DNA of 64,000 nucleotides from Actinoallomurus purpureus. Its GTDB lineage: Bacteria; Actinomycetota; Actinomycetes; Streptosporangiales; Streptosporangiaceae. The stretch is from contig NZ_JAMXMY010000019.1 of NCBI RefSeq assembly GCF_024055795.1, positions 62,001 to 126,000 on the forward strand. The letters run 5' to 3'. The position numbers were made by a program, and so were the translations under genes. Below the pieces are notes generated by a model that was not told the DNA's origin, searched no databases, and saw only the letters and a program-made list of their open reading frames with translations. This document shows, in pieces, positions 1 to 8,254 of the stretch (position 1 is the first letter of the stretch; every line of letters starts with the position of its first letter).

Positions 1-208
1 GCCTCTCCTCCTCGCTGCGCTGCAGACCGTCGACGCCAAGGGTCTTCCGCGCGCTCGCGATGAGTGTCTCGCAGGCGCGGTTGTTGAACTCGTTGAACAG
101 CAGCGGGCGGAAGCCCGCCTGGTGGACCGCCATGGCAAGGCCGCCGCCACCCGCGAACAGTTCAACGCTGGTCCGCGGCTTCTTTGCTTCTTCAGGCAGG
201 TCAACCAT
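1..208 (-). CDS. DNA (cytosine-5)-methyltransferase, N-terminal part (cut by window edge)
   Basis: Modification enzyme of a type II restriction-modification locus; it would transfer a methyl group from S-adenosylmethionine to cytosine C5. Only the first 69 codons are inside the window. They begin MVDLPEEAKKPRTSVELFAG and continue GGGLAMAVHQAGF, which is motif I (SAM-binding FAGxGG loop) of C5-methyltransferases, followed by an FNEFNNRACETL segment that fits motif II. The ATG at 208 lies divergent to the endonuclease at 327, with 118 bp between them. The catalytic PC motif and target-recognition domain lie outside the window, so activity and specificity cannot be judged. An orphan copy of its first 15 codons recurs at 7736-7780. 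Confidence 0.85.
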   Translation of the reverse strand, partial: MVDLPEEAKKPRTSVELFAGGGGLAMAVHQAGFRPLLFNEFNNRACETLIASARKTLGVDGLQRSEEER

Positions 209-326
209 GCGGAAACCATACCGCGGAGTTGGTGATCACGGCGAGCTTTCACTCGAATGAGTCGCCTATAAGTGAGCAAGACCATAGGGTTCGTGGTGAT
301 CAACGCGGCAGAAGGAGTCCAAGAGA
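209..326. promoter_or_regulatory. Divergent methyltransferase/endonuclease control region with CCGCGG sites
   Basis: This 118-bp spacer separates the methyltransferase start (208) from the endonuclease start (327). It contains a TATAAG box (267-272) suitable as a -10 for the endonuclease, an AAGGAG ribosome binding site (about 312-317), and a CCGCGG at 221-226. A second CCGCGG lies at 173-178 inside the methyltransferase codons. CCGCGG is the site cut by Eco29kI, so self-methylation of the promoter is possible. The whole spacer is repeated at 7781-7898, where TATAAG and one CCGCGG are altered. Confidence 0.5.
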
Positions 327-1166
327 ATGGCGCAGGCGGCCAGGTCGGTCGGCCGTGGCACCTACCACGATGATTTCCGGCTGAGCATCACCAAGGCCCT
401 TGGTGACCAGCTGGCCCAGGCGCTGACGCACCTCGGTCGCGCCCCGCTCGCCGAGCAGTACCTCGCCAGTCTCGCCGAGCGGCCCGGCGTCTACCAGCTC
501 TACCTTCACGGTGACTTCGTCTACGTGGGCAAGGCTGATGAGTCCCTGCCCGGTCGACTGGCAGACCACCTACAGAAGCTCGCAGGCCGGCGCAACATCG
601 ACCTCCGCGACGTTACGTTCTCCTGCTTGTACGTCGATGAGGACTTCTCGGCCCTGGCGCCCGAGCGGCTACTCATAAGCCACCACAAGGAAATAGGCAA
701 CATACCGTGGAACAACAACGGCTTCGGCAATAAGGACCCAGGGCGTCAGCGCGACAGCACGGTCCTTAAGAAAAATCACTTCGACGTCGTCTACCCGATC
801 GACCTGGACCGTCCCGTCGAGGACCTAAAGCCCGGACAGATCGCGCTGAGCGCCATCCTCAAGGCGCTCAAGAACGGACTCCCCTACAACTTCCGGTACG
901 CCGAGCCGCCGCGCTCGAAGTCGACCTTCTTGACTGTGCCGCAGGCCGGTCTGTCTGCCGACGAGGCGTTTCAATTGGTATCCGAGACGCTTCCAGAGAC
1001 ATGGCAGATCGCCGCCCTCATGGGGTACGTGATCATGTACCCGGACTCTCCGAACGAGTACAAGAGCGCCTGGCGGTACTACCGGTCTGGCAGAGTGGCC
1101 GAGACCGAGCCCGAGGCGTCGCCCGGGGAGATCACCCAAGATGATCTCTTCGATGCTGGTGAGTGA
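327..1166 (+). CDS. GIY-YIG type II restriction endonuclease (Eco29kI-like) with C-terminal extension
   Basis: Predicted DNA-cleaving partner of the divergent methyltransferase. The 279-aa product carries a complete GIY-YIG core: GVY at 54-56, YVG at 66-68, RLADH with Arg77 and His81, metal-binding Glu113 in APERLLI, and an Asn-rich PWNNNGFG segment (129-131) followed by NKDPG. This order and spacing match the Eco29kI family. About 110 residues after the core, including an acidic C-terminus (EITQDDLFDAGE), have no counterpart in the 214-aa Eco29kI and may contribute specificity. The ATG at 327 is preceded by AAGGAG. An internally deleted copy of this gene is found at 7899-8173. Family assignment is firm; the recognition site is inference. 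Confidence 0.8.
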   Translation: MAQAARSVGRGTYHDDFRLSITKALGDQLAQALTHLGRAPLAEQYLASLAERPGVYQLYLHGDFVYVGKADESLPGRLADHLQKLAGRRNIDLRDVTFSCLYVDEDFSALAPERLLISHHKEIGNIPWNNNGFGNKDPGRQRDSTVLKKNHFDVVYPIDLDRPVEDLKPGQIALSAILKALKNGLPYNFRYAEPPRSKSTFLTVPQAGLSADEAFQLVSETLPETWQIAALMGYVIMYPDSPNEYKSAWRYYRSGRVAETEPEASPGEITQDDLFDAGE

Positions 1167-1243
1167 CCAGAAAACGCAGTAGTCGAACATAGCCCGCCCC
1201 GCGAGACCTCCCCGCAGACGGGTCGATCACCGATCAGGGAGCC

Positions 1244-1279
1244 ATGCCCACCGAGTAGACTCCCGCGTCGTTCGACCCT
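1244..1279 (+). pseudogene. Remnant: first 12 codons of the second (Eco29kI-like) endonuclease
   Basis: ATG CCC ACC GAG TAG followed by ACT CCC GCG TCG TTC GAC CCT aligns codon for codon with the start of the intact endonuclease at 8255, apart from a TAC-to-TAG nonsense change at codon 5. Similarity stops abruptly near 1281, where coding-like sequence of the minus-strand cassette begins. The stretch from the stop of the first endonuclease (1166) to here also matches 8174-8290. It therefore marks the left breakpoint of a duplicated restriction locus. Confidence 0.75.
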
Positions 1280-1281
1280 CC

Positions 1282-1489
1282 CCTTCTGCTGCCGCTCTCG
1301 GAAGCTGACCTGGTACGTCCCGCCGTGGACAGTGAGCAGCGGCCTCGGCAGCCTGCGCTTCTTCGACACCGTGATCTCGCCATGGCGAGCGAGGGCGTGC
1401 TCAGCGAGGAGCCGGAGCAGCGAGAGGATCCGGGGGAGGACCTCCTCCGAGACCTCGAAGGCGCTGTGGTCCGCGGTGACGACGCCGCG
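1282..1489 (-). other. Coding-like extension beyond the TGA of the sigma-like gene
   Basis: Directly after the TGA at 1490-1492 the same minus-strand reading frame stays open, with G or C at almost every third position, to about 1285. It reads RGVVTADHSAFEVSEEVLPR, then ILSLLRLLAEHALARHGE, and a basic stretch KKRRLPRPLL. No plausible start codon with a ribosome binding site precedes it. It looks like the original C-terminus of the upstream gene, cut off by a nonsense change and then truncated by the duplication breakpoint near 1281. Confidence 0.5.
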
Positions 1490-2842
1490 TCAGACGTTCA
1501 CCGTCGGCGGCGCAACGGGCCACGCTCGCCGCGCCGGGCAGGTGTCCGGCGCGCAGCCGTGGCCGACGCGCGCGGTGTCGTCGTCGAGGCGGAGGAGGAC
1601 CGCGAGCACGCAGCCGTTGACGACCTCGAGTTCGAGCGCGTGGCGACGCAGGCTGGAGAACTGGGCGCTGCTGGTGCCGCGGCGGACGACGAGCGGCGAG
1701 TGGTCGCCGGGCGTCGTGAATGTGCGGCTCATCGGGGCCCGGCGCAGCTCGAGCCGCCAGGTCAGCCAGGTGTGCACGTTGACGCTGCTGCCGCGCAGGA
1801 TGTCCCGGTTCACGGGGATCCGTACGCCGAGGACCTCGCCTTCAACGGCCATCGCGTCCGGCCGGACCGGTTCCTCCTCTTCGAAGGGGCGGGCGCCGCG
1901 GGAGACAAGGTCGACAAGGCCCTCGGGGGTCTCGCCGAGCTGGTCACTGAGCAGGCATTGCTTCAGACGCCACGGGGTGACCGGGTACAGCTCCGTCACC
2001 CTAGCGAAGAGCCGCGCCCGGGATAGGGGGCCCGACTCGGTGACCACCGCGACCATCGCCTCCACGGCGGTGGCGTACGTGGACGCACGAAGGTGCGTCC
2101 ACTCGGCCAGGGCCCAGGTGCCCTCTGGGCGGATCTGCCGGAACCGGTCGTCGCGGCGCAGTGCCTCCCGCACGGCCGCGACGGTCGTCGCGGCCATCGG
2201 GGCGAGCAGCTCGTTGGCCCGGCATGGGCGCCCGGACTCCAGCAGCCACAGGTACGCGGCGTCGCGCCCCCGCGCCTTGCGGCGGACCCAGTGCCCGTCT
2301 GGGCTCAGGGCGAGCCGTGACTCGGAGTGGCTCAGGAGCGAGGCCAGAGGGAGACCCGAGGGCAGTCCGGCCTCGGAGGCCGCTCGGCTGAGGTCGTCGC
2401 CGCAGAAGGGCGCGGCGTCGACGAGACGGCGCAGGACGCCGCCCAGTGCACCGGGGTCGGCACTCCACCAGCCGCGGAGGGGTCCCGCCCACGTCCGCGG
2501 CGCGTCCAGTCCCGTTTCGGTCAGGAGCTCCTCCAGTGCCACGTGGTCGACGATCCCGAGCGCGGCGGCAAAGGCTTCTCGCGGGGCGGCCGGGCCCGCG
2601 CCTGCGGCGCGGGCCGTCTCCCGCCAGCCGTCCTGGACGATGTCCGCCATCTCCACGAGCCGTTTCCGCGCCCGATTCTGGATCTGGCGCGCGCGCTCGC
2701 GGCTCAGCCCGAGCGCCGCCCCGACTTCGTCCAACGTCCGACCCTCGGCCCGGCCCGTGACGACGGCACGCTCACGCTCGTCGAGGACCCCGGTCTCCCA
2801 CGCCCTGGCCAGCCACTCGCCCATCGACCACTCGTCCTCCAT
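1490..2842 (-). CDS. Sigma-70 region 4-like HTH / winged-helix protein of the defence cassette
   Basis: A 450-aa protein, last gene of the four-gene cassette. Residues about 20-60 (LDERERAVVTGRAEGRTLDE, then VGAALGLSRERARQIQNRAR) form a sigma-factor region 4 helix-turn-helix with the classic SRERARQIQ recognition helix, but regions 2 and 3 of a real sigma factor are absent. The central part contains segments that look like repeated winged-helix modules (RANELLAPMAATTVAAVREA; SRARLFARVTELYPVTPWRL). The ATG at 2842 has AGGGA upstream, 7 bp after the previous stop. It probably binds DNA as a regulator or targeting subunit; this is inference. The gene looks truncated: its frame continues past the TGA. 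Confidence 0.65.
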   Translation of the reverse strand: MEDEWSMGEWLARAWETGVLDERERAVVTGRAEGRTLDEVGAALGLSRERARQIQNRARKRLVEMADIVQDGWRETARAAGAGPAAPREAFAAALGIVDHVALEELLTETGLDAPRTWAGPLRGWWSADPGALGGVLRRLVDAAPFCGDDLSRAASEAGLPSGLPLASLLSHSESRLALSPDGHWVRRKARGRDAAYLWLLESGRPCRANELLAPMAATTVAAVREALRRDDRFRQIRPEGTWALAEWTHLRASTYATAVEAMVAVVTESGPLSRARLFARVTELYPVTPWRLKQCLLSDQLGETPEGLVDLVSRGARPFEEEEPVRPDAMAVEGEVLGVRIPVNRDILRGSSVNVHTWLTWRLELRRAPMSRTFTTPGDHSPLVVRRGTSSAQFSSLRRHALELEVVNGCVLAVLLRLDDDTARVGHGCAPDTCPARRAWPVAPPTVNV

Positions 2843-2849
2843 CGGTTCC

Positions 2850-3449
2850 CTACATCTCGTTGAAATAGACGACCCGCACGCCGAGGAACTCGGCCAGGCG
2901 CCGGTGCTCCTCTTTCTTCTCGGGCGACACGGGGGCACGGAACGGGTCGACGACGCAGATCATCCAGGGCCAGGTCTCCCCGGTGGACCGGTCGAGGATG
3001 GCCGGCCACACGAGGTGCTTGAGGTTCGCCGCCGTGCCGGCCACGAAGTGTTGCTCCTCGTCCTCAGTCCCGACCTCGCGGATTCTCGCGCGCATCGGCT
3101 TCTGCTGGGTGGTCTCCGGGATGACCTCCCAGTCGGTGCCGAGCGTCGCCGCGACCATCTGCTCGAGCGTCGCGGCCGGCCGCGTCACGTACTTGGCGTA
3201 CTTGCCCTCCCCTCGCCGTGCCCGCTCGTACTCCTTCATGGGGCAGTCCTTCAGCCACGGGCGGATGTTCGCCCGCTGCTCCACGAAACCGAGGAGGCGG
3301 CCGCCGATCTCTGGGTCCTCCGTCCACTCCCGGTACAGGCGGGTGCGGTCCGCGTCCTGGAGGTGCGGCCACTGGGCCTCGTCGGCCTGGGCGTAGATCC
3401 GCGTGACCACGGCCTTCTCGATGGCGGGCGGGATCTTGTAGTCGGTCAC
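2850..3449 (-). CDS. Uncharacterised 199-aa protein of the ATPase/helicase cassette
   Basis: I do not recognise this family. The GTG start at 3449 overlaps the helicase stop in a GTGA junction, so it is translationally coupled, and its own stop is 7 bp before the sigma-like gene. The protein has no signal peptide or membrane segment. It begins VTDYKIPPAIEKAVVTRIYA, has a basic centre (CPMKEYERARRGEGKYAKYV) and a C-terminal alpha/beta-looking segment with WPWMICVVDPF and FLGVRVVYFNEM. A degenerate nuclease fold cannot be excluded but no catalytic motif is evident. Its constant coupling to the helicase suggests a subunit of the same complex. Confidence 0.65.
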   Translation of the reverse strand: MTDYKIPPAIEKAVVTRIYAQADEAQWPHLQDADRTRLYREWTEDPEIGGRLLGFVEQRANIRPWLKDCPMKEYERARRGEGKYAKYVTRPAATLEQMVAATLGTDWEVIPETTQQKPMRARIREVGTEDEEQHFVAGTAANLKHLVWPAILDRSTGETWPWMICVVDPFRAPVSPEKKEEHRRLAEFLGVRVVYFNEM

Positions 3450-5110
3450 AGGATTCCTTTCGGCAGGGGGAACTGGAGGCGGACCTCGTCCGCCGCAGTC
3501 TCGAGGTCGGCGGCGTCCTGGATCCACATGTCCATCAGGGAGCCGACCGTCTCGTCCTGGAACTCGATCCGGGAGACGTGCGGGAGTTCCAGGTGCTCGG
3601 TCTCCTCGGCCTCGAGCGTCCGGCGCAGGTTCAGCACCGCCGCGGCGCGACGGATGTCGGTCACGAAGTCGAGGACCTTCAGAGCCTTCTTGCCGGGGCT
3701 CAGACGCAGCCCCCGGCCGAGCTGCTGCACGAAGATCCTTCGGCTGTGGGTGACACGCAGGAAGGCGATCAGGTTCACGTCGGGCACGTCGACACCTTCG
3801 TTAAACACGTCAACGCAGGTAATCACCGGGACACGGCCGAGACGGAACTCGTTGAGCAGGACGTCACGGTGACGCTTCGGCAGACCGCTGTGCAGGTGGG
3901 AGGCGTTGGCCCACGCCGGGTCCGAGACGGCGAGGAGGTCCGCCATATGCTCGGCGTGCTCGATGGTCTGGCAGAACACGATGGCACGGGGCTCGGAGGT
4001 CTCCCGCCAGGCCGTCCGCAGGTGCTCGACGATCTCCTCGTCCCGCTGGGGGAGGAACAGGCGCCGGTTCAGATCTTTGATGGAGTAGCCGTGACGGCTG
4101 ATGTCCTGGACGGCGTCCCAGTCGACGCCGTCCGCGTAAAGCCTGTAGTCAACGGCCGACAGGTAGCCCGCCGCCATGCCCTCGGCGATGCCCATCTTGA
4201 AGCTGGGGTGGCCGAAGCGAACCGTGATATCGAACTTGTCGCCACGCCAAGGGGTGGCGGTGACTCCGAATCGTCCCGCAGTCCCACACAGATCGAGGAG
4301 TTCCGCAAACCTGCCGGTCTCGGCCACGTGATGGGTCTCGTCAATCATGACGAGGTCGGGTTCGTAACCCGCGCGCACGGCGGACAACGCCGACTCGACC
4401 GTCGCGACGACGACGCCGTCGAGGGCCCGGGGCTTACTCTCGCCGGTCAGGAGGCGGGTGGGCGCGCTCTTCGGGAGGTGCCGCCACAGCGCCTTCTCCA
4501 GCTGTCCAACCAAGTCGCGCATGTGGGCGACGACCAGGACGCGCGCGTCCGGCCGCGACGCCAGCAGGTTCCCGATGACCTCGCCGCCGACAACCGTCTT
4601 TCCCAGCCCTGTCGCCAGGATCAGCAACGCCGTCCCCTCGGTGTCGAGGTCTCGCTCGATCGCGGCCACGGCCTGTTCCTGGTACGGCCGCAGGGAGTAG
4701 CGGGCGGGCACGCGATCGGGCATCCTCTGACCGATCGCCTCCAGGGTTGCCCCATGCCACAGGGCGATGTCGACGCCGATCCCGGCCAGCGCTTGGCGCC
4801 GCGCCTCGGCCGTCGCGGTGATGTCCGTGTTGGTCACCAGCACGGCCTTGTCGGCCCGGTAGTGGGTGCGCGCGCGTTCGAGGTCATCGACGCCCGCGTG
4901 GTCGGCCGTGCCGTGCGCCTTCCACTTGCTCTGGAACACCCACTGCTCGCGGGCGCGGATCGCGAGCAGGTCGGCGCCGTGGTCGTGAGCGCCGTCGATG
5001 ACGCGGACGTCCTGGAACCCCAGGTGCCACAGGGTCCGTTCGAGCGCCTTGGTCAGTCCCTCCGGGCCGCCGTCGCACAGTTCGGCGGCCCTCAGGAATA
5101 CGGCGCTCAC
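3446..5110 (-). CDS. Mrr-like nuclease domain fused to SF2 (DEAD/DEAH) helicase
   Basis: A 554-aa ATP-dependent DNA translocase/helicase with an N-terminal Mrr-type PD-(D/E)XK domain. Residues about 20-120 hold the nuclease core: GAD with Asp47, then QSKWK (Gln60-x-Lys62), the Asp/QxK arrangement usual in Mrr proteins. Helicase motifs follow: Walker A ATGLGKT (about 168), Walker B DETHH (about 257), motif III VTATPWR, and motif VI QQLGRGLRLSP (about 463). Translation starts at GTG 5110, overlapping the ATPase stop in a GTGA junction. The architecture resembles the Res-type subunit of restriction systems. With the upstream GHKL ATPase it probably forms an energy-driven nucleic-acid defence complex; the target is unknown. 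Confidence 0.85.
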   Translation of the reverse strand: MSAVFLRAAELCDGGPEGLTKALERTLWHLGFQDVRVIDGAHDHGADLLAIRAREQWVFQSKWKAHGTADHAGVDDLERARTHYRADKAVLVTNTDITATAEARRQALAGIGVDIALWHGATLEAIGQRMPDRVPARYSLRPYQEQAVAAIERDLDTEGTALLILATGLGKTVVGGEVIGNLLASRPDARVLVVAHMRDLVGQLEKALWRHLPKSAPTRLLTGESKPRALDGVVVATVESALSAVRAGYEPDLVMIDETHHVAETGRFAELLDLCGTAGRFGVTATPWRGDKFDITVRFGHPSFKMGIAEGMAAGYLSAVDYRLYADGVDWDAVQDISRHGYSIKDLNRRLFLPQRDEEIVEHLRTAWRETSEPRAIVFCQTIEHAEHMADLLAVSDPAWANASHLHSGLPKRHRDVLLNEFRLGRVPVITCVDVFNEGVDVPDVNLIAFLRVTHSRRIFVQQLGRGLRLSPGKKALKVLDFVTDIRRAAAVLNLRRTLEAEETEHLELPHVSRIEFQDETVGSLMDMWIQDAADLETAADEVRLQFPLPKGIL

Positions 5111-7530
5111 CCCTCGCCAGCCAGCTCGTCGCGCAGCAAGGCGATACTCAGGCGGGCTCGCCGCAGCTGCTGGGTGGTCGCCCCACCCACGAACGTGCCG
5201 AGTGTCGCCACGTCCGCGAGGCAACCCGTGACCCGGGCAAGGCTCAGCGCCTTCCCGGACGGCGACGACACCCCGGCGTACGGGCCACGAAAGACGCCAC
5301 CGTCCATGAACGACTTCGGCATCGCCTGGACGAGCCGGACCAGGGCCAGTGCGGGCATGTGGTGGACGAAACCGGCGTCCTGGCCGAGGCTGCCGACGAG
5401 GCCGACACGTCCGGCGGCGATCATCGCCTCCTCGGTCGCGATCTTCTCCTCGTCGGAGAGGTGACCGTAGGCGGTGGTGCAGCCGCCGCTCCGGTCGAGG
5501 ACCTCGGCCACACGCTCGCGGATCTCCGCGAGGAGGTCGCGGGCCTCCGCGCCGACGGTGGTGCCGTCGAGCACGCTGTCCTGCAGGGACTCGGCGTGGA
5601 TCGCGGCAACGAGCTGGGACGGGCTCCAGTCGGAGCGCGCCCGGACCTTTAGGACGGCGGCCAGTTCGACCAAGAGGAGATCAGCGTAGTCCGCGCCGAA
5701 CCGTCGGAACGCGGAGTGCTCGGGGTCGACGAGGGCGGTGACCTCGTTGCCGGACCGCTGGTCGAGGAGGACTGGGACGGGTAGTCCGTGGTCGTCGAGG
5801 AGCGGCTCGCCCGGCTTCAGCAGCAGGGTCCGGACCTTCACGTGGCCGAGTTCGGGGTGGCCGAACGGCCGACTCAGGTAGGCGTGCGGCGTCGCCGCAC
5901 TCTCATAACGGGCCAGGCGCTCGCTGCGGGTCTCCTTCTTCTCCTTCACCGCCACGGCGGCCGGGGCGGAGGCGGTTGACGCGCCCTCCGGCCGGGTCGT
6001 GCCGGAGGTAAGCATGTCGATCGGGAAGTCAAGCGCGTCCTTGACGGCCTGCTCGTCGGGCTGGGCCGGCACACTGGCCGCCGTCTTGGCCTCCTTGCCC
6101 CGCTTCTTGATTTCCTCGTGCCGCAGGACCGCCTGCCACCAGTGCTCGTCGGTCTGGAACTCGGCGTCGCCAGCCTGAAACTTCCGGCCCCAAGCCCGGC
6201 TGTCCGCGTGGACGGGCTTATGGCCATCGCCGGGGACCAGATAGCGCAGGCCCGCGTCGTTGCGACGGAACCCCTTGAACAGCAGTGCCAGCGGGCTGTC
6301 GTTCTCGGGGTAGTTGAGCTTGCTGGCACGCTGAGGCAGGAGGGGTGCCACGCCGCGCAGCAGCTCCACGGCGCTGAGCCAGCTGCGGTCCCCGTACTCG
6401 AAGGCGTCCTTCTGATAGGTGACGGGGACGTGGTCGAGGTGGATCTCGCCGATGAGGCGGCCGCCCTGGTGGGCGAGCTCGACCGGGTACTCGGGCTCCT
6501 CGTTCCCCGCGATCCCGTCGGGGTTGATCCAGGTGAAGAGCTGCTTATCCCAGCGCAGGATCTTCCGGCCATTGCGCAGGAAGTCGATCCCGTACTCGGT
6601 CTTGTCGAGGTAGCGCTGGACGCCGAGCCAGCCGTGGATCCGGCGCTCGCGCACAGCCAGGTTCCCGCCGCTGCAGACGGAGCAGACCTTCCCCGAACCG
6701 ATCTGCCACTCCCCGCAGTCCCCGCAGGCGATCCCGTCCTGGAGCTTTTCGTCGATCCGGATGTAGGCGGGGATCTGCTCGTTGCCGTTGTAGAGCACGT
6801 AGCGGTCGTCGCCCCAGCGGCAGTGGCGGACCGGCTTGACCCGGGTCCCACCGACGTAGAGGTCGAAGGGGTGCTCGGTGAGGATCCACGAGTACACCGA
6901 GCCGAGGGTGTTGCGGAGCGCCGAACCGTTGCGGCGCAGCCACTCGGCACGCGTCCGGTGCAGGCGGTCGACGATGATCCGCGTGCCGTGCTGGGACTGG
7001 TCGCTCTTCGGCTCGGTGATGTCCTTCGCCTCGAAATCGTCCTTGATCTGGTCAAGGTCGATTTCGACGCCGAGCCACTCCGTGTCGCCCACGCGGGTCG
7101 TCAGGACGCGGGTGCGCCGACCGAGGCGGGCGGTCGAGATGTTGAAGCCCATGCCGAACAGGCCAAGCTTGTCGTGCATGTCGTTCCCGGACCAGCCGGC
7201 CCGCACCGCGCGCGCCAGCCGGTCGTACGACATGCCCTGCCCGGTGTCGCGGACCTCCAGGACTCCCTGCGGGGACGACGGCAGGGTCACGCTGACCGTG
7301 AAGCCGTCGGGCCACTCCGTTCCCGAACGGAGGGTGTCGAGGAAGTCGTCGAAGGGGTTGTCGACGAGTTCGGCCACGCACTGCCACTCGTCGAAATCGA
7401 TCTCGCCCAGCATGCTCAGCACGCGGGCGGAAGGGGTGATCTTCACTCCTGCGGAACCCTCCTGGCGGATCGTGACGCTGTCACGGCGGCCGCGGCGTGC
7501 GTGGACACGGCGAAGCCGCCCAACTCTCAT
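5107..7530 (-). CDS. GHKL (MutL/Hsp90/MORC-class) ATPase with zinc ribbon
   Basis: First gene of the coupled cassette, about 780-807 aa. GHKL ATP-binding motifs are clear near the N-terminus: N-box ELVDN (about 54-58, the Asn coordinating Mg), DTGQGM (about 97-102) and GLFGMGFN (about 121-128). Further on is a CGDC...CSVC zinc ribbon (about 270-290), then a Lys/Glu-rich segment and a helical C-terminus. GHKL ATPases of the MutL/MORC class are known to accompany helicases and methylases in restriction loci, where ATP-driven dimer closure is thought to clamp DNA. The ATG at 7530 lacks a ribosome binding site; GTG 7446, with GGAGGG upstream, may be the true start. It follows a 205-bp promoter region. 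Confidence 0.8.
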   Translation of the reverse strand: MRVGRLRRVHARRGRRDSVTIRQEGSAGVKITPSARVLSMLGEIDFDEWQCVAELVDNPFDDFLDTLRSGTEWPDGFTVSVTLPSSPQGVLEVRDTGQGMSYDRLARAVRAGWSGNDMHDKLGLFGMGFNISTARLGRRTRVLTTRVGDTEWLGVEIDLDQIKDDFEAKDITEPKSDQSQHGTRIIVDRLHRTRAEWLRRNGSALRNTLGSVYSWILTEHPFDLYVGGTRVKPVRHCRWGDDRYVLYNGNEQIPAYIRIDEKLQDGIACGDCGEWQIGSGKVCSVCSGGNLAVRERRIHGWLGVQRYLDKTEYGIDFLRNGRKILRWDKQLFTWINPDGIAGNEEPEYPVELAHQGGRLIGEIHLDHVPVTYQKDAFEYGDRSWLSAVELLRGVAPLLPQRASKLNYPENDSPLALLFKGFRRNDAGLRYLVPGDGHKPVHADSRAWGRKFQAGDAEFQTDEHWWQAVLRHEEIKKRGKEAKTAASVPAQPDEQAVKDALDFPIDMLTSGTTRPEGASTASAPAAVAVKEKKETRSERLARYESAATPHAYLSRPFGHPELGHVKVRTLLLKPGEPLLDDHGLPVPVLLDQRSGNEVTALVDPEHSAFRRFGADYADLLLVELAAVLKVRARSDWSPSQLVAAIHAESLQDSVLDGTTVGAEARDLLAEIRERVAEVLDRSGGCTTAYGHLSDEEKIATEEAMIAAGRVGLVGSLGQDAGFVHHMPALALVRLVQAMPKSFMDGGVFRGPYAGVSSPSGKALSLARVTGCLADVATLGTFVGGATTQQLRRARLSIALLRDELAGEG

Positions 7531-7735
7531 GAGCCGAGCATTCGATCCCGAGGGTAGAGGGGACCGCCGACAATCCGGCCGGAGTTTGCGAAACCCCGGC
7601 GAATCGTGTGGCTACGAGGACGGGGACGAATATGTTGAATCCTCGCGAACAGGGATGATCTGGTCACGGATGGTGAGGGGAGCGGGTGACCACGCCCACG
7701 ATCCGGCTGGCAGCGGTCGCTCTTCCACGGCCCCT

Positions 7736-7780
7736 AACACTGGTCCGCGGCTTCTTCATTTCTTCAGGCAGGTCAACCAT
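7736..7780 (-). pseudogene. Remnant: first 15 codons of the cytosine methyltransferase
   Basis: On the minus strand from 7780 the sequence reads MVDLPEEMKKPRTSV, identical to the start of the methyltransferase at 208 except for one residue (Ala to Met at position 8). Similarity ends exactly after the TSV codons; in the intact gene the SAM-binding motif follows here. This is the right-hand breakpoint of the duplicated restriction locus, next to the promoter region of the ATPase cassette. Confidence 0.75.
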
Positions 7781-7898
7781 GCGGGAGCCATACTGCGGAG
7801 TCGATGGTCACGGCGGTCTTTCGCTCGAAGGGGTCGCCCGTAAGTGAGCAAGACCATAGGGTTCGTGGTGGTCAACGCGGTAGAAGGAGCCCGAGGGA

Positions 7899-8173
7899 AT
7901 GGCGCAAACGGCCAGGTCAGATGGCTGTCGCACGAAGTCAATCGTCCTTGACGGTGCTGCGGGCTGGGCTGTCGGCCAACGAAGCGTTCCATTTGGCGCC
8001 CGAAGCGCTTCCCAAGGCCTGGCCGATCACCGCGCCCTCATGGGTACGCGATCATGTACCCGGCCTCCCGGACGAGTGCAGAGTGCCTGGCGGTACCACT
8101 CGGTCCGGGAAGGTAATCGAAGCAGAACCTGAGTAGATCACCCCAGGATGATCTACTCGACACTGATGAGTGA
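7899..8173 (+). pseudogene. Internally deleted copy of the first GIY-YIG endonuclease
   Basis: The start (ATGGCGCAAACGGCCAGGTC, preceded by AGAAGGAG) matches codons 1-8 of the endonuclease at 327. It then jumps to sequence matching 915-1166, so about 555 bp encoding the entire GIY-YIG core are missing. The remaining 3' part is also frameshifted and has several single-base differences, ending at a TGA (8171-8173) that matches the stop at 1164-1166. It cannot encode a functional nuclease. It shows that the right-hand locus once had the same gene order as the left-hand one. Confidence 0.75.
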
Positions 8174-8254
8174 CCAGGAAACGCAGTAGTCGAACATAGC
8201 CCATCCCCAGCCGGACCTCCCCCTGCGGGCAGGCCGGTGAACGAGCAGGAAGCC

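Noticed and set aside
1490-2842. Calling the cassette's last gene a true sigma factor
   Set aside because: Only a region-4 HTH is present; the promoter -10 and core-binding regions are absent.
1332-3872. Long plus-strand open frame (846 codons) opposite the defence cassette
   Set aside because: It is the shadow of the minus-strand sigma-like, 199-aa and helicase genes; composition is Arg/Ser-rich and no domain is recognisable, while the minus frames have clear motifs.
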